In this document: in pieces, positions 1-7,435 of the stretch
How the letters are laid out: each line of letters starts with the position of its first letter
How positions within the stretch are numbered: the stretch's first letter is position 1
Assembly: GCF_036688685.1 (NCBI RefSeq)
Contig: NZ_JAQQPS010000047.1
Span: 1-11,310 of the forward strand
DNA from: JALYUM01 sp036688685
Lineage (GTDB): Bacteria; Pseudomonadota; Gammaproteobacteria; Burkholderiales; Burkholderiaceae_D
Direction: 5' to 3'
Length of the DNA stretch: 11,310 nucleotides
Translations under genes and position numbers: made by a program
Notes under the pieces: model-generated
Database searches by the model: none
Told to the model about the DNA's origin: nothing
What the model saw: the letters and a program-made list of their open reading frames with translations, nothing else

Positions 1-66
1 GTTCACGTGGCGGCGGAAACGATACGCACGTTACGTGAAATGGGCGCACTAAAGAGTTGTGTATAA
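1..66 (+). other. Upstream open frame ending in TAA, in frame with the GT4 gene
   Basis: Bases 1-63 encode 21 residues containing ETIRTLREMGALKSC, followed by TAA at 64-66. This is the same frame as the glycosyltransferase starting at 76, only nine bases further on. The pattern 'I..LREMG' resembles the segment that precedes the 'RLLR..QPDIVQTW' region in GT4 enzymes, but the 10 or so codons between them are fewer than the 18-20 expected. It could be the amino-terminal remnant of the same enzyme, broken by a stop and perhaps a small deletion. It could also be the tail of an unrelated upstream gene that enters the window. Too short to decide. Confidence 0.35.
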
Positions 67-75
67 CGAGGTGGG

Positions 76-996
76 TTGTACCGCCTTCTTCGAACAATGC
101 AGCCGGACATCGTGCAGACATGGCTGTACCACGCAGACTTTTTAGGCGGGCTGCTGGCGCGGCTGGCGGGAAACCGTAACGTGATATGGGGAGTCCGGAC
201 GACTGACGTTAACGTTGGTTGCGCGCGTGCCACATCCCTGATTCGTTACTTTTGCGCGGCATTGTCGCACTGGGTTCCGCATACCATCGTGTGCGTGGCC
301 GATGCCGCGCGGCGCTCTCACTTCATGATTGGCTACGATCCCGCTCGCATGGTAGTCGTGGGCAATGGTTTTGATCTCGCGGTGCTCAGGTCCAGTCACC
401 ATGAACGCAGCCAGTTGCGCTCCCAGTGCGGGTTCAATGCAGACCATATCGTGCTCGGTACCGTAGGGCGGTTCAATCTCGACAAGGACCACGCCAACTT
501 CGTGAAGGCTGCGGGCCTGCTCGCTGCAAACAACGATCGTTTGCGTTTCCTGATGATCGGTAGAGACCTGGACCACGCAAACAGCGATCTGATGGCTTGG
601 ATCAATGAAACACAGCATGCCGATCGCTTCGTATTGCTCGGCGAACGTGTCGATGTTGCGGTCTGCTTGGCGGCAATGGACATCTTTTGTTTGTCTTCAC
701 GCACAGAAGCCTTCCCCAATGCTGTGGGTGAAGCAATGGCAATGGGTTTGCCGTGCGTCGCAACTGATGTGGGCGACGTGGCCGCGTTGATGGCAGATAC
801 CGGCCTGGTGGTGCCGAAGGCCAATCCTGCCGCGCTTGCCCAAGGTATCTCGCGGTTGCTTGCGCTCGGTGCCGATTTACGTTTTCAAATGGGACAAAAG
901 GCGAAGGAGCGTATCAGGGCGACATACACGATGGTCAATGTTCGGCAGCGATTCGAGCTTCTTTACGAAAATATTATCGCGAGGGGGAAACGCTAA
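76..996 (+). CDS. GT4 family glycosyltransferase, N-terminally short or truncated
   Basis: A retaining GT-B fold glycosyltransferase that would move a sugar from a nucleotide donor to a lipid-linked acceptor at the inner face of the membrane. The C-terminal donor-binding domain is intact. It shows a strand resembling GTVGRFNLDKDH, the conserved E-x7-E motif (Glu211 and Glu219, in TEAFPNAVGEAMAMG) and a following GLPCVATDVGD. The N-terminal part begins abruptly at LYRLLRTMQPDIVQTW, which in relatives lies roughly 80 residues into the protein. At 306 aa it is shorter than the usual 360-390. The start is TTG at 76, with GAGG at 68-71 only four bases upstream; ATG at 97 is the alternative and has no clear ribosome site. 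The same frame is open from base 1 to a TAA at 64-66, so this may be the 3' part of a disrupted gene. Its stop overlaps the next start by one base. Family is secure; start and integrity are not. Confidence 0.78.
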   Translation: MYRLLRTMQPDIVQTWLYHADFLGGLLARLAGNRNVIWGVRTTDVNVGCARATSLIRYFCAALSHWVPHTIVCVADAARRSHFMIGYDPARMVVVGNGFDLAVLRSSHHERSQLRSQCGFNADHIVLGTVGRFNLDKDHANFVKAAGLLAANNDRLRFLMIGRDLDHANSDLMAWINETQHADRFVLLGERVDVAVCLAAMDIFCLSSRTEAFPNAVGEAMAMGLPCVATDVGDVAALMADTGLVVPKANPAALAQGISRLLALGADLRFQMGQKAKERIRATYTMVNVRQRFELLYENIIARGKR

Positions 997-3053
997 TGTG
1001 TGGATTTACCGGTTACCTGGGGATGACCTCGTTCGGCATCCAGGCAGAACAAAAAATCTTGCTAAAACGCATGACCGATACACTCGCGCATCGTGGCCCC
1101 GATGACGCCGGCTACTGGTGCGACAGCGAGCGTGGTATCGCTCTCGGACATCGACGCCTGTCGATTCTTGATTTGTCCGACGCTGGCCATCAACCGATGC
1201 GATCGCCTGCAGGACGCTATGTGATCGTATTCAATGGAGAAATCTATAATCATATGCTCATGCGCGAAGAGCTCGACAAGGGGCCGGCGGCGCCGGCTTG
1301 GCGTGGCCATTCCGACACTGAAACTTTGCTTGCTGGCTTCGATGTGTGGGGTGTGGAGGGGACGGTAAAGCGTGCGCTTGGCATGTTTGCGTTTGCTGTT
1401 TGGGACCGGCAGACGCACATGCTCACCCTTGGTCGCGATCGGGTCGGTGAAAAGCCCTTGTACTACGGCTGGCAGGGACGCGGCAGCCAGGCAGTGTTCC
1501 TGTTCGGTTCCGAATTGAAGGCTTTGCGCACGCATCCCTCGTTCGACAACATCATTGACCGGGGCAGCCTCTGCCTTCAGTTAAGGCACAGCTATGTGCC
1601 TGCGCCCTACTCCATTTACCGGGGCATCGCCAAACTGGCGCCAGGTTGCCTGCTGACAGTCTCTGCCAGGCAGCCGGAAACCCGATCGTGGACATACTGG
1701 TCGGGCCTTGAGCAAGCTGTAACGGGGGTGATGCGTCCGTTCGTCGGTACAGAACAGCAAGCTGTCGATCAGTTGGACGGCTTGCTGCAGGACGCCGTGC
1801 GCGCCCAGATGATTGCTGATGTACCACTTGGCGCTTTTTTGTCCGGCGGCGTTGATTCGTCGACAATCGTTGCACTGATGCAAGCGCAATCTCCACGTCC
1901 CATCAAAACATTCTCGATCGGATTTCACGAGGTGGGTTTTAACGAAGCAGAATATGCCAAGGCCGTGGCCGTACATCTTGGGACAGAGCACACCGAGCTT
2001 TATGTCAATGCAAGACAAGCCCAGGCGGTTATCCCGCAGCTACAGTCGATGTACGATGAACCGTTCTCTGATTCTTCGCAGATCCCCACCTTTCTGGTAT
2101 CTCAACTAGCCAGACAGCACGTGACGGTAGCGCTCTCCGGCGACGCCGGCGACGAACTATTTTGCGGATACAGTCGCTACCAGTTCGCTGCGAAACTTTG
2201 GCGCACCATCAATAGAGGTCCCGTATCGCTGCGCCGGCTCGCCGCAAAAGGCATTACCAGTATTTCGGTCGAAGCATGGAACAAGACGGCCGCGAAAATG
2301 GCGCATTTTTTACCTGCGTCTCTTAAGTTCGCTAATACCGGTGACAAGCTACACAAAGGGGCGCAAGTCCTGGCAAGTGCAACTCTGGACGCCGTGTACC
2401 TCGGGCTGGTATCCCACTGGGATGATCCTGCATCGCTCGTGATTGGCGGAAGTGAACCGCCGACCCTATTACGGGGGAACGCGCCGCGGTTATCGGGGCT
2501 GGACGGGATTCAAAGAATGATGGCCCTTGACTTGGTGACCTATCTGCCCGACGACATTCTTGTCAAAGTAGATCGCGCTGCGATGAACGTCTCGCTGGAG
2601 ACCCGGATCCCGTTTCTCGACCATCGCGTGGTTGACTTTGCCTGGAGTTTGCCGCAATCGCTGAAGTTGCGTGACGGGACAAGCAAGTGGGCTTTGCGGC
2701 AGGTCTTGTACAGATATGTGCCAAAAGCGATGATCGAGCGCCCAAAGATGGGATTCGGGGTGCCGATTGGCAGTTGGCTACGCGGGCCGTTGCGGGAGTG
2801 GGCCGAGAGTTTGCTGAATGAATCGCGCCTGAAACAGGAAGGTTTTTTCGATGCCGTCCAATTGCGAAAAAAATGGCATGAACACCTTTCCGGACAGCGC
2901 AACTGGCAATTTCACTTGTGGGACGTGCTCATGTTTCAGTCGTGGATCGAACAACAAGTGGCCGATCCTACTGGCGCAAGCCGCGTTTCATTCAGCAGTT
3001 TGCGACATAGCAATTCTCTTTGCGCGCCAGAAGGAACGGTGCGCGCTGAATAG
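996..3053 (+). CDS. asnB: Asparagine synthetase-like glutamine amidotransferase of a polysaccharide cluster
   Basis: A 685-aa class II glutamine amidotransferase fused to an ATP-dependent synthetase domain, cytoplasmic. The N-terminal Ntn-hydrolase domain starts MCGFTGYLG, so Cys2 becomes the nucleophile after Met removal. It carries HRGPDD, GHRRLSILDL, FNGEIYNH, the SDTETLL segment and RDRVGEKPLYY. The synthetase domain has the PP-loop SGGVDSS (283-289), SGDAGDELF (381-389) and the C-terminal VDRAAMNVSLETRIPFLDH and RPKMGFGVPIGSWL motifs. All expected catalytic segments are present. The final 25 or so residues are non-conserved, making it a little longer than the usual 630-660. Start: ATG overlaps the previous TAA (TAATG), with GAGGGGG at 981-987. 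In EPS and O-antigen clusters such proteins are thought to amidate uronic acids or other sugar carboxylates rather than make free asparagine. Family is certain, in vivo substrate inferred; the symbol denotes the family only. Confidence 0.93.
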   Translation: MCGFTGYLGMTSFGIQAEQKILLKRMTDTLAHRGPDDAGYWCDSERGIALGHRRLSILDLSDAGHQPMRSPAGRYVIVFNGEIYNHMLMREELDKGPAAPAWRGHSDTETLLAGFDVWGVEGTVKRALGMFAFAVWDRQTHMLTLGRDRVGEKPLYYGWQGRGSQAVFLFGSELKALRTHPSFDNIIDRGSLCLQLRHSYVPAPYSIYRGIAKLAPGCLLTVSARQPETRSWTYWSGLEQAVTGVMRPFVGTEQQAVDQLDGLLQDAVRAQMIADVPLGAFLSGGVDSSTIVALMQAQSPRPIKTFSIGFHEVGFNEAEYAKAVAVHLGTEHTELYVNARQAQAVIPQLQSMYDEPFSDSSQIPTFLVSQLARQHVTVALSGDAGDELFCGYSRYQFAAKLWRTINRGPVSLRRLAAKGITSISVEAWNKTAAKMAHFLPASLKFANTGDKLHKGAQVLASATLDAVYLGLVSHWDDPASLVIGGSEPPTLLRGNAPRLSGLDGIQRMMALDLVTYLPDDILVKVDRAAMNVSLETRIPFLDHRVVDFAWSLPQSLKLRDGTSKWALRQVLYRYVPKAMIERPKMGFGVPIGSWLRGPLREWAESLLNESRLKQEGFFDAVQLRKKWHEHLSGQRNWQFHLWDVLMFQSWIEQQVADPTGASRVSFSSLRHSNSLCAPEGTVRAE

Positions 3054-3059
3054 TTTTTT
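3022..3059 (+). terminator. Weak intrinsic terminator-like hairpin at the asnB 3' end
   Basis: GCGCGC at 3022-3027 can pair with GCGCGC at 3041-3046. An alternative register, GCGCGCC against GGTGCGC, has one G-U pair. A run of six T follows at 3054-3059, then TTTT a few bases later. The stem lies inside the last codons of asnB and the T run begins right after the TAG stop. The eight-base gap between stem and T run makes it a weak candidate. It could reduce read-through into the downstream glycosyltransferase rather than stop it. Confidence 0.35.
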
Positions 3060-3158
3060 ACTCTTTTCGATTTAACTGGATATGCATTCAATCTACTAAT
3101 TACCGCAAAGTTTTCTGGATAGATGGCCAGAATGGCGATGCTATGAGGGCAGCTGATC

Positions 3159-4331
3159 ATGAACAAGAAAATTGTAATTTCAGTCAATGCGGCTTGGAAC
3201 ATTCATAATTTCCGCTCCGGTTTGGTAAAAGCCCTGATTCGCCATGGATATGAAATTATGGTCATGGCACCAGATGACCGGTATTCGCGACGTCTTTCTC
3301 TGCTGGGCTGCCGCTTCAAGGTGATCCATATGGATAACAACGGCACCAGCCCAAGTCATGATTTAGCACTCCTGGTAAAATATTGGCGGGTACTTCAGTC
3401 AGTGCGCCCGCTTGCTTATCTTGGCTACACGATCAAGCCGAATGTGTATGGATCGATTGCGGCGCATGGGCTCGGAATTCCTGTTATAAATAATATAGCA
3501 GGTCTCGGCACAACCTTCATCAACCAAACTTTTATAACGAGTCTGGTAAAGCGTTTATATCGTTTTTCATTGCGCAAATCGAATCGTGTATTTTTTCAAA
3601 ATTCCGACGATCTGAACCTGTTTGTTCAGGCAGGTTTGATTCAGCCCGGCACGGCCGATGTTTTGCCGGGGTCGGGAATCGACTTGAATCATTTTTCTCC
3701 TTCACCGCTTCATCGGGTGAGCAAGCGTGGCTTCCGGTTTTTACTGGTATCGAGGATGTTACGTGATAAAGGGATTGAAGAGTTCGTGGCTGCGGCGGAA
3801 ATTGTACGCAAATACATGCCCGCGGTGCAGTTTCAGCTGCTCGGCCCGGTGGATGAGAAAAATCCGAATGCCGTCTCGTTGGAAAAAATAAAAAAGTGGG
3901 AGAGGGATGATCTGGTCAGCTACCTCGATGAAACAGATGATGTCAGACCCTATCTGAACAACGCCGACTGCATTGTTTTGCCATCCTACCGCGAAGGCAC
4001 GCCGCATTCACTTCTTGAGGCGGCCGCAATGGAACGTCCCATCATTACCACGGATGTCGCTGGGTGCCGGGAGGTTGTTGACCATGACGACAACGGTTTT
4101 TTATGCAAAGCGAAAGACGCTAACGATCTGGCAGAAAAAATGATGCAAATGGTCCACCTTTCGCATGAGCAGCGGTTGGCAATGGGAGTAAGAGGAAGGA
4201 TGAAGGTCGTCACGGAATTTGACGAGAATATTGTCATCGAAAAATATCTCAACGCAATCAGACAACTCGAATTTCTCGGCAGGGGCAGCAGCGTACGGCT
4301 AGCACAGCCATCCACTGAGACGATAAGATAA
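3159..4331 (+). CDS. GT4 family glycosyltransferase, CapM/PglA-like
   Basis: A 390-aa full-length GT-B glycosyltransferase, probably membrane-associated, adding a sugar (often an N-acetylhexosamine in this subgroup) to an undecaprenyl-diphosphate-linked acceptor. The N-terminal domain has the subgroup's typical order: SVNAAWNIHNFRSGLVKAL, then APDDRYSRRLSLLGC, MDNNGTSPSHDLALL, GYTIKPNVYGSIAA and VINNIAGLGTTF. The donor domain has LLVSRMLRDKGIEEFV, QLLGPVDEKNPNAV and the E-x7-E motif at Glu279 and Glu287 (REGTPHSLLEAAAMERP), followed by TTDVAGCREVV. GAGGG at 3145-3149 sits nine bases before the ATG, supporting this start. It is separated from asnB by 105 bases holding a terminator-like hairpin, and from the next gene by about 210 bases, so it may be transcribed partly on its own. 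Family assignment is firm; donor and acceptor cannot be read from sequence. Confidence 0.93.
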   Translation: MNKKIVISVNAAWNIHNFRSGLVKALIRHGYEIMVMAPDDRYSRRLSLLGCRFKVIHMDNNGTSPSHDLALLVKYWRVLQSVRPLAYLGYTIKPNVYGSIAAHGLGIPVINNIAGLGTTFINQTFITSLVKRLYRFSLRKSNRVFFQNSDDLNLFVQAGLIQPGTADVLPGSGIDLNHFSPSPLHRVSKRGFRFLLVSRMLRDKGIEEFVAAAEIVRKYMPAVQFQLLGPVDEKNPNAVSLEKIKKWERDDLVSYLDETDDVRPYLNNADCIVLPSYREGTPHSLLEAAAMERPIITTDVAGCREVVDHDDNGFLCKAKDANDLAEKMMQMVHLSHEQRLAMGVRGRMKVVTEFDENIVIEKYLNAIRQLEFLGRGSSVRLAQPSTETIR

Positions 4332-4446
4332 TCGGAGGTAGTCTGTCGGTGCGGTAATTTTATGCCGTTTGAAAGATTGGTGAGCCCGGGATCTCTCGCT
4401 GGGAATGATTGATATCTTGCCAATGCACTGCAGCGTACAATTGCAG

Positions 4447-4507
4447 GCTAGTATGAAGTCACAATGTACCGATCGGTTGCCGACTAGCAAACTTAATATA
4501 ATTGACA
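4447..4507 (+). promoter_or_regulatory. Possible promoter region before the GNAT-lyase-GT unit
   Basis: The 209 bases between 4332 and 4540 contain no gene. Two core-like hexamers are visible: a TATAAT at 4497-4502 with only a poor -35 (CGGTTG near 4474), and a perfect TTGACA at 4502-4507 with no good -10 at 17-18 bases. They overlap, so at most one is used. An inverted repeat (GCTAGT 4447-4452, ACTAGC 4483-4488) brackets the region where RNA polymerase or a regulator would sit. The AT-rich drop and the gap before a tight three-gene unit favour a promoter here, but neither match is complete. Confidence 0.25.
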
Positions 4508-4540
4508 GCAATTGTTTCAGACGTCTCGAACGGAAATGTT

Positions 4541-6196
4541 ATGACTGTGCAACTGTTGACTGGAAGTGAAGCACTTAATCGCATTAATTCCCTGGACTTC
4601 CAGTCTCGGTGGCTGAAACTGTACAATGAATGTTCTTGGGCTACCGCCTTTCAACACCCGGACTTTGTCACTGCCTGGTATGGACTTTATTGCCTGAATT
4701 TTTTACCTGTCATTGTATTTGCGGAATCCGATCATCGTTCCTTTTCCGGAATCTTGACACTCGCGTTATATGCGGATGGCAAAAAACTTACCGTAGCCGG
4801 GGCCCAGCAGGCCGAGTATCAGGGATGGATCCAGGTGAAAGATAGGGGCGAGATATTTATTGTCAAGGCAGTGCAGAAGATTCGGACACTATTCCCTCAC
4901 GCTGATATACATCTCAGATATCTTCCGCCCGGGATGCCGCTCGATGGACTCAAGCAGCTAGATGGCCATGCAAACATCTGTTCATTGCGCACTCATGCCA
5001 GACCGCTCATGAAAATTGATGCTGGCGCCATGGAGCGTCAGCGAAACAAGAAAAATTACCGGCAAAACTACAACCGCCTGAAACGTATCGGGGAGGTGCG
5101 TTTCGAACGCATCCTGTCGCACGATGATTTCATCAGGGTCTTCGATGATTTATGTTTTCAATATGATTTCAGACAGGCTGCGCATTTTTGGAATACCCCT
5201 TTTATTAGTGATCCAGCCAAGAAGAAATTTTACCTTGCGCTATATAAAAAAGGCTTGCTGCACGTTTCTATATTGAGAGTAGATAAGCAGGTGGCAGCGT
5301 CTCACATCGGCCTGCTGACGCAAGGGCGCGCCGTGCATCTTTCGATTACGACATACAATCCGGAACTTGCATTGCACTCTCCGGGAAATCTTCTGCTGGC
5401 CATGCTGGGGTTGACGATGTCCCAAGAGGGAGTGCCAGTGCTTGATTTGACGCCAGGTGGCGATAAATATAAAGAGCACTTTGCGACAGAATATGATGTG
5501 GTTTCGGAACTGACAATCTACTGCGATTCCAGGCGTCGCTTCAGAAAGGAATTGTTTGCGAGTCTGGTGCGGTTTGCAAAAAAGACACTGCAAAAAAGTG
5601 GTTGCCGTGCAGTGGACTTTTCTGCGGCAGTCAGACGACTGCAGTGTGTGAGATTGCATGGTCTTGTTAGCGTTGCAGCAATGCTGCGCATGCGATTCAG
5701 CGCCCGCACTTGCTCGCTGCGCTATGTGCGAGCCAGGAGCGAGTCATTGGGCTGTGAAATGTCTATTGGAAAGAATAATTTGCACGATGTCTGCAGATTT
5801 GATTCAGGTGGATCGTCAGTCAGGTATTGTGATTTTTTGCGCGGGGTGATGAAGCGTCTGGAGCGTTCGCATTGCCTGTATAGCTATACCCAGAACGCTA
5901 CGCTGCTTATTTATTGCTGGGTCAAATTTTCTGTTGAATCGCTACCCTTACAGCAGTCAGCTCTATTGGCCGCACCCCAGGTGCGGCGCATTATCCTGTT
6001 TGATTTTTACGTGCACCCTGTTTTAAATGGCAACGAGCTCGTTCCGGGTTTTGTGACACAGATTTTGCGAGATTTGGAAGGATCCGGCTGTGCTGAGGAG
6101 ATTTACTATGAAGGGGTCTTGAATTCCGGATTGCGTGCAGCATTCGACGAGTGTGGCTTTGTCGATATCGCGGACTCCCCTTGCGGGAGCGTGTAG
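4541..6196 (+). CDS. CelD/BcsL-type GNAT acyltransferase with a second GNAT-like C-terminal region
   Basis: A 551-aa predicted cytoplasmic acyltransferase of the kind found in cellulose and EPS clusters (Acetyltransf_6-like), likely moving an acyl group from acyl-CoA to an amino sugar or polymer unit. The N-terminal half has WLKLYNECSWATAFQHPDFVTAWY. The core GNAT segment begins near residue 169 with NKKNYRQNYNRLKRIG and continues through KKKFYLALYKKGLLHVSIL, VAASHIGLLTQGRAVHLSI and HSPGNLLLAMLGL, ending around 305-315 with LDLTPGGDKYKEHFAT. A further 230 residues follow. Their last part (from about 483) has LFDFYVHPVLNGNELVPGF and a final ECGFVDIA, which look like the beta4-alpha3 and 'GF' segments of another GNAT fold. 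ATG 4541 is preferred, because homology starts there; an in-frame TTG at 4502 would add 13 residues. The stop is two bases before the next start. First-domain family is good; the second domain is inferred. Confidence 0.82.
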   Translation: MTVQLLTGSEALNRINSLDFQSRWLKLYNECSWATAFQHPDFVTAWYGLYCLNFLPVIVFAESDHRSFSGILTLALYADGKKLTVAGAQQAEYQGWIQVKDRGEIFIVKAVQKIRTLFPHADIHLRYLPPGMPLDGLKQLDGHANICSLRTHARPLMKIDAGAMERQRNKKNYRQNYNRLKRIGEVRFERILSHDDFIRVFDDLCFQYDFRQAAHFWNTPFISDPAKKKFYLALYKKGLLHVSILRVDKQVAASHIGLLTQGRAVHLSITTYNPELALHSPGNLLLAMLGLTMSQEGVPVLDLTPGGDKYKEHFATEYDVVSELTIYCDSRRRFRKELFASLVRFAKKTLQKSGCRAVDFSAAVRRLQCVRLHGLVSVAAMLRMRFSARTCSLRYVRARSESLGCEMSIGKNNLHDVCRFDSGGSSVRYCDFLRGVMKRLERSHCLYSYTQNATLLIYCWVKFSVESLPLQQSALLAAPQVRRIILFDFYVHPVLNGNELVPGFVTQILRDLEGSGCAEEIYYEGVLNSGLRAAFDECGFVDIADSPCGSV

Positions 6197-6198
6197 TC

Positions 6199-7428
6199 AT
6201 GAAGGCGCGCACAAGGTCTTCGTTAGAACGACGGGCATTCTTGTCCCGAGGGGCATGCGTGGGTGTGGCTGTTTTTGTGCCGGCACTTCTGGAGGACGCG
6301 AAGATGAAGAGGAGCCTGCGTGGCAAAGCGGGAGATATTGGCGGTGCCGTGGTGCCATCAACCTTGATCAATCTTGCGGATTATCGCGGTGCCCCAGGGG
6401 CAGGGCCGGCCTTGCTAATCAGCGCGTTCAGCAAGGCCTTTGCTGCATTGGCCGCCACTGGTGGGGGTACCTTGTTGGTGCCGGCAGGCGACTATGACTT
6501 CGGGAGCTATTCCGACGCCAGCACCGTTATTTTATGCCGCGATTTTTGCAACATTGCGATTTCGGCCTATGGGGCGACCTTTCATGTCAAGACAGTGGCG
6601 AATGTCGTCCCGACTCTTTTTTATTTCGTTAACTTTACGAATATCACAATTGCAGGGGCGAGCTTCGTTGATCATGGGTTTAGTCCACGGTTTAACTGGC
6701 GCGGGATGTATTGTGTCGGAATTCAGGCAGACAAGTTAAGCAAAGGATTTCGGATGGTCGACTGCTATGCGGAAAAGGTTGTTGGTTTATTGGCATCGAA
6801 TAATAATTCTGATGGCCGGTTTTATCTTGCAGATATCAGCGTGCACGGCGAGGTGCAGCATGCCTACTATGGCGTTGGTGCCAATTTTGTCAGGGAAAAC
6901 GTCCACGTCGAGTTGGTTTGCCATAATGTAAGACGCGCCTTCATTGCGTATGCGCTGCGCAATTCAGAAATAACCATCATATCCCGGAATACCGCAGCTT
7001 GGCCGGGTAGTAATGGTCTGGTTGCGCTGGTATCGACCGGGGGCAGAGCCGGAAACGTCGAGAATGTTCGCGTCCGGGTCGATGTGTCAGGTGAGTGCAT
7101 ACACAGCAGTTATGTGCATTTCTATCACCAAGGTAGCGAGAAGGTGGGCTATATGCGCGACATTGATGCAACAGTGCATGTCCGAAATCGGGATGCAACG
7201 CGAAACGTGTTTGTCTTCGATCATGAAACTGACCGTCTGCTCCCAAGAACTGCGCGCGTTTGGGACCGTATCTGGCTTCACGGTAGCCTGGTTGGAAAAC
7301 TCAGCGGGAGGGTCATATCAAACGTCTCGCTGACCACGTCGCCTGGCACTGTTTATCTGGATCATAATCTGGCAGAACTGGATAAGTTTGTTACCCCGGG
7401 TGCCGGTTTTCATATTCAACCAAGGTGA
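6199..7428 (+). CDS. Exported right-handed beta-helix protein, pectate-lyase-like
   Basis: A 409-aa protein predicted to be exported folded and to bind or cleave a polysaccharide. The N-terminus reads SSLERRAFLSRG, a twin-arginine motif at residues 11-12, followed by a hydrophobic stretch GACVGVAVFVPALL, which suggests Tat export. No clear AxA cleavage site is visible, so it might stay membrane-anchored. The Pectate_lyase_3-like opening follows at about 50-100: INLADYRGAPGAGPALLISAF, then AALAATGGGTLLVPAGDYDFG. After this come short repeating strands (ITIAGASFVDHGF, FRMVDCYAEKVVGLLASNNN, ITIISRNTAAW) typical of parallel beta-helix rungs. Start: ATG 6199, with GGGAG at 6185-6189 nine bases upstream; a longer frame from 6151 would overlap the previous gene and lacks homology. 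It sits inside the GNAT-GT unit, which suggests action on the product of the cluster. Fold is fairly sure; lyase, hydrolase or epimerase activity is not determined. Confidence 0.82.
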   Translation: MKARTRSSLERRAFLSRGACVGVAVFVPALLEDAKMKRSLRGKAGDIGGAVVPSTLINLADYRGAPGAGPALLISAFSKAFAALAATGGGTLLVPAGDYDFGSYSDASTVILCRDFCNIAISAYGATFHVKTVANVVPTLFYFVNFTNITIAGASFVDHGFSPRFNWRGMYCVGIQADKLSKGFRMVDCYAEKVVGLLASNNNSDGRFYLADISVHGEVQHAYYGVGANFVRENVHVELVCHNVRRAFIAYALRNSEITIISRNTAAWPGSNGLVALVSTGGRAGNVENVRVRVDVSGECIHSSYVHFYHQGSEKVGYMRDIDATVHVRNRDATRNVFVFDHETDRLLPRTARVWDRIWLHGSLVGKLSGRVISNVSLTTSPGTVYLDHNLAELDKFVTPGAGFHIQPR

Positions 7429-7435
7429 TATTCCT

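Noticed and set aside
7388..7435. Longer N-terminus for the third glycosyltransferase from TTG 7388
   Set aside because: It lies in the previous gene's coding sequence, has no ribosome site and precedes the conserved MRLLVYIHSLENGGAER start.
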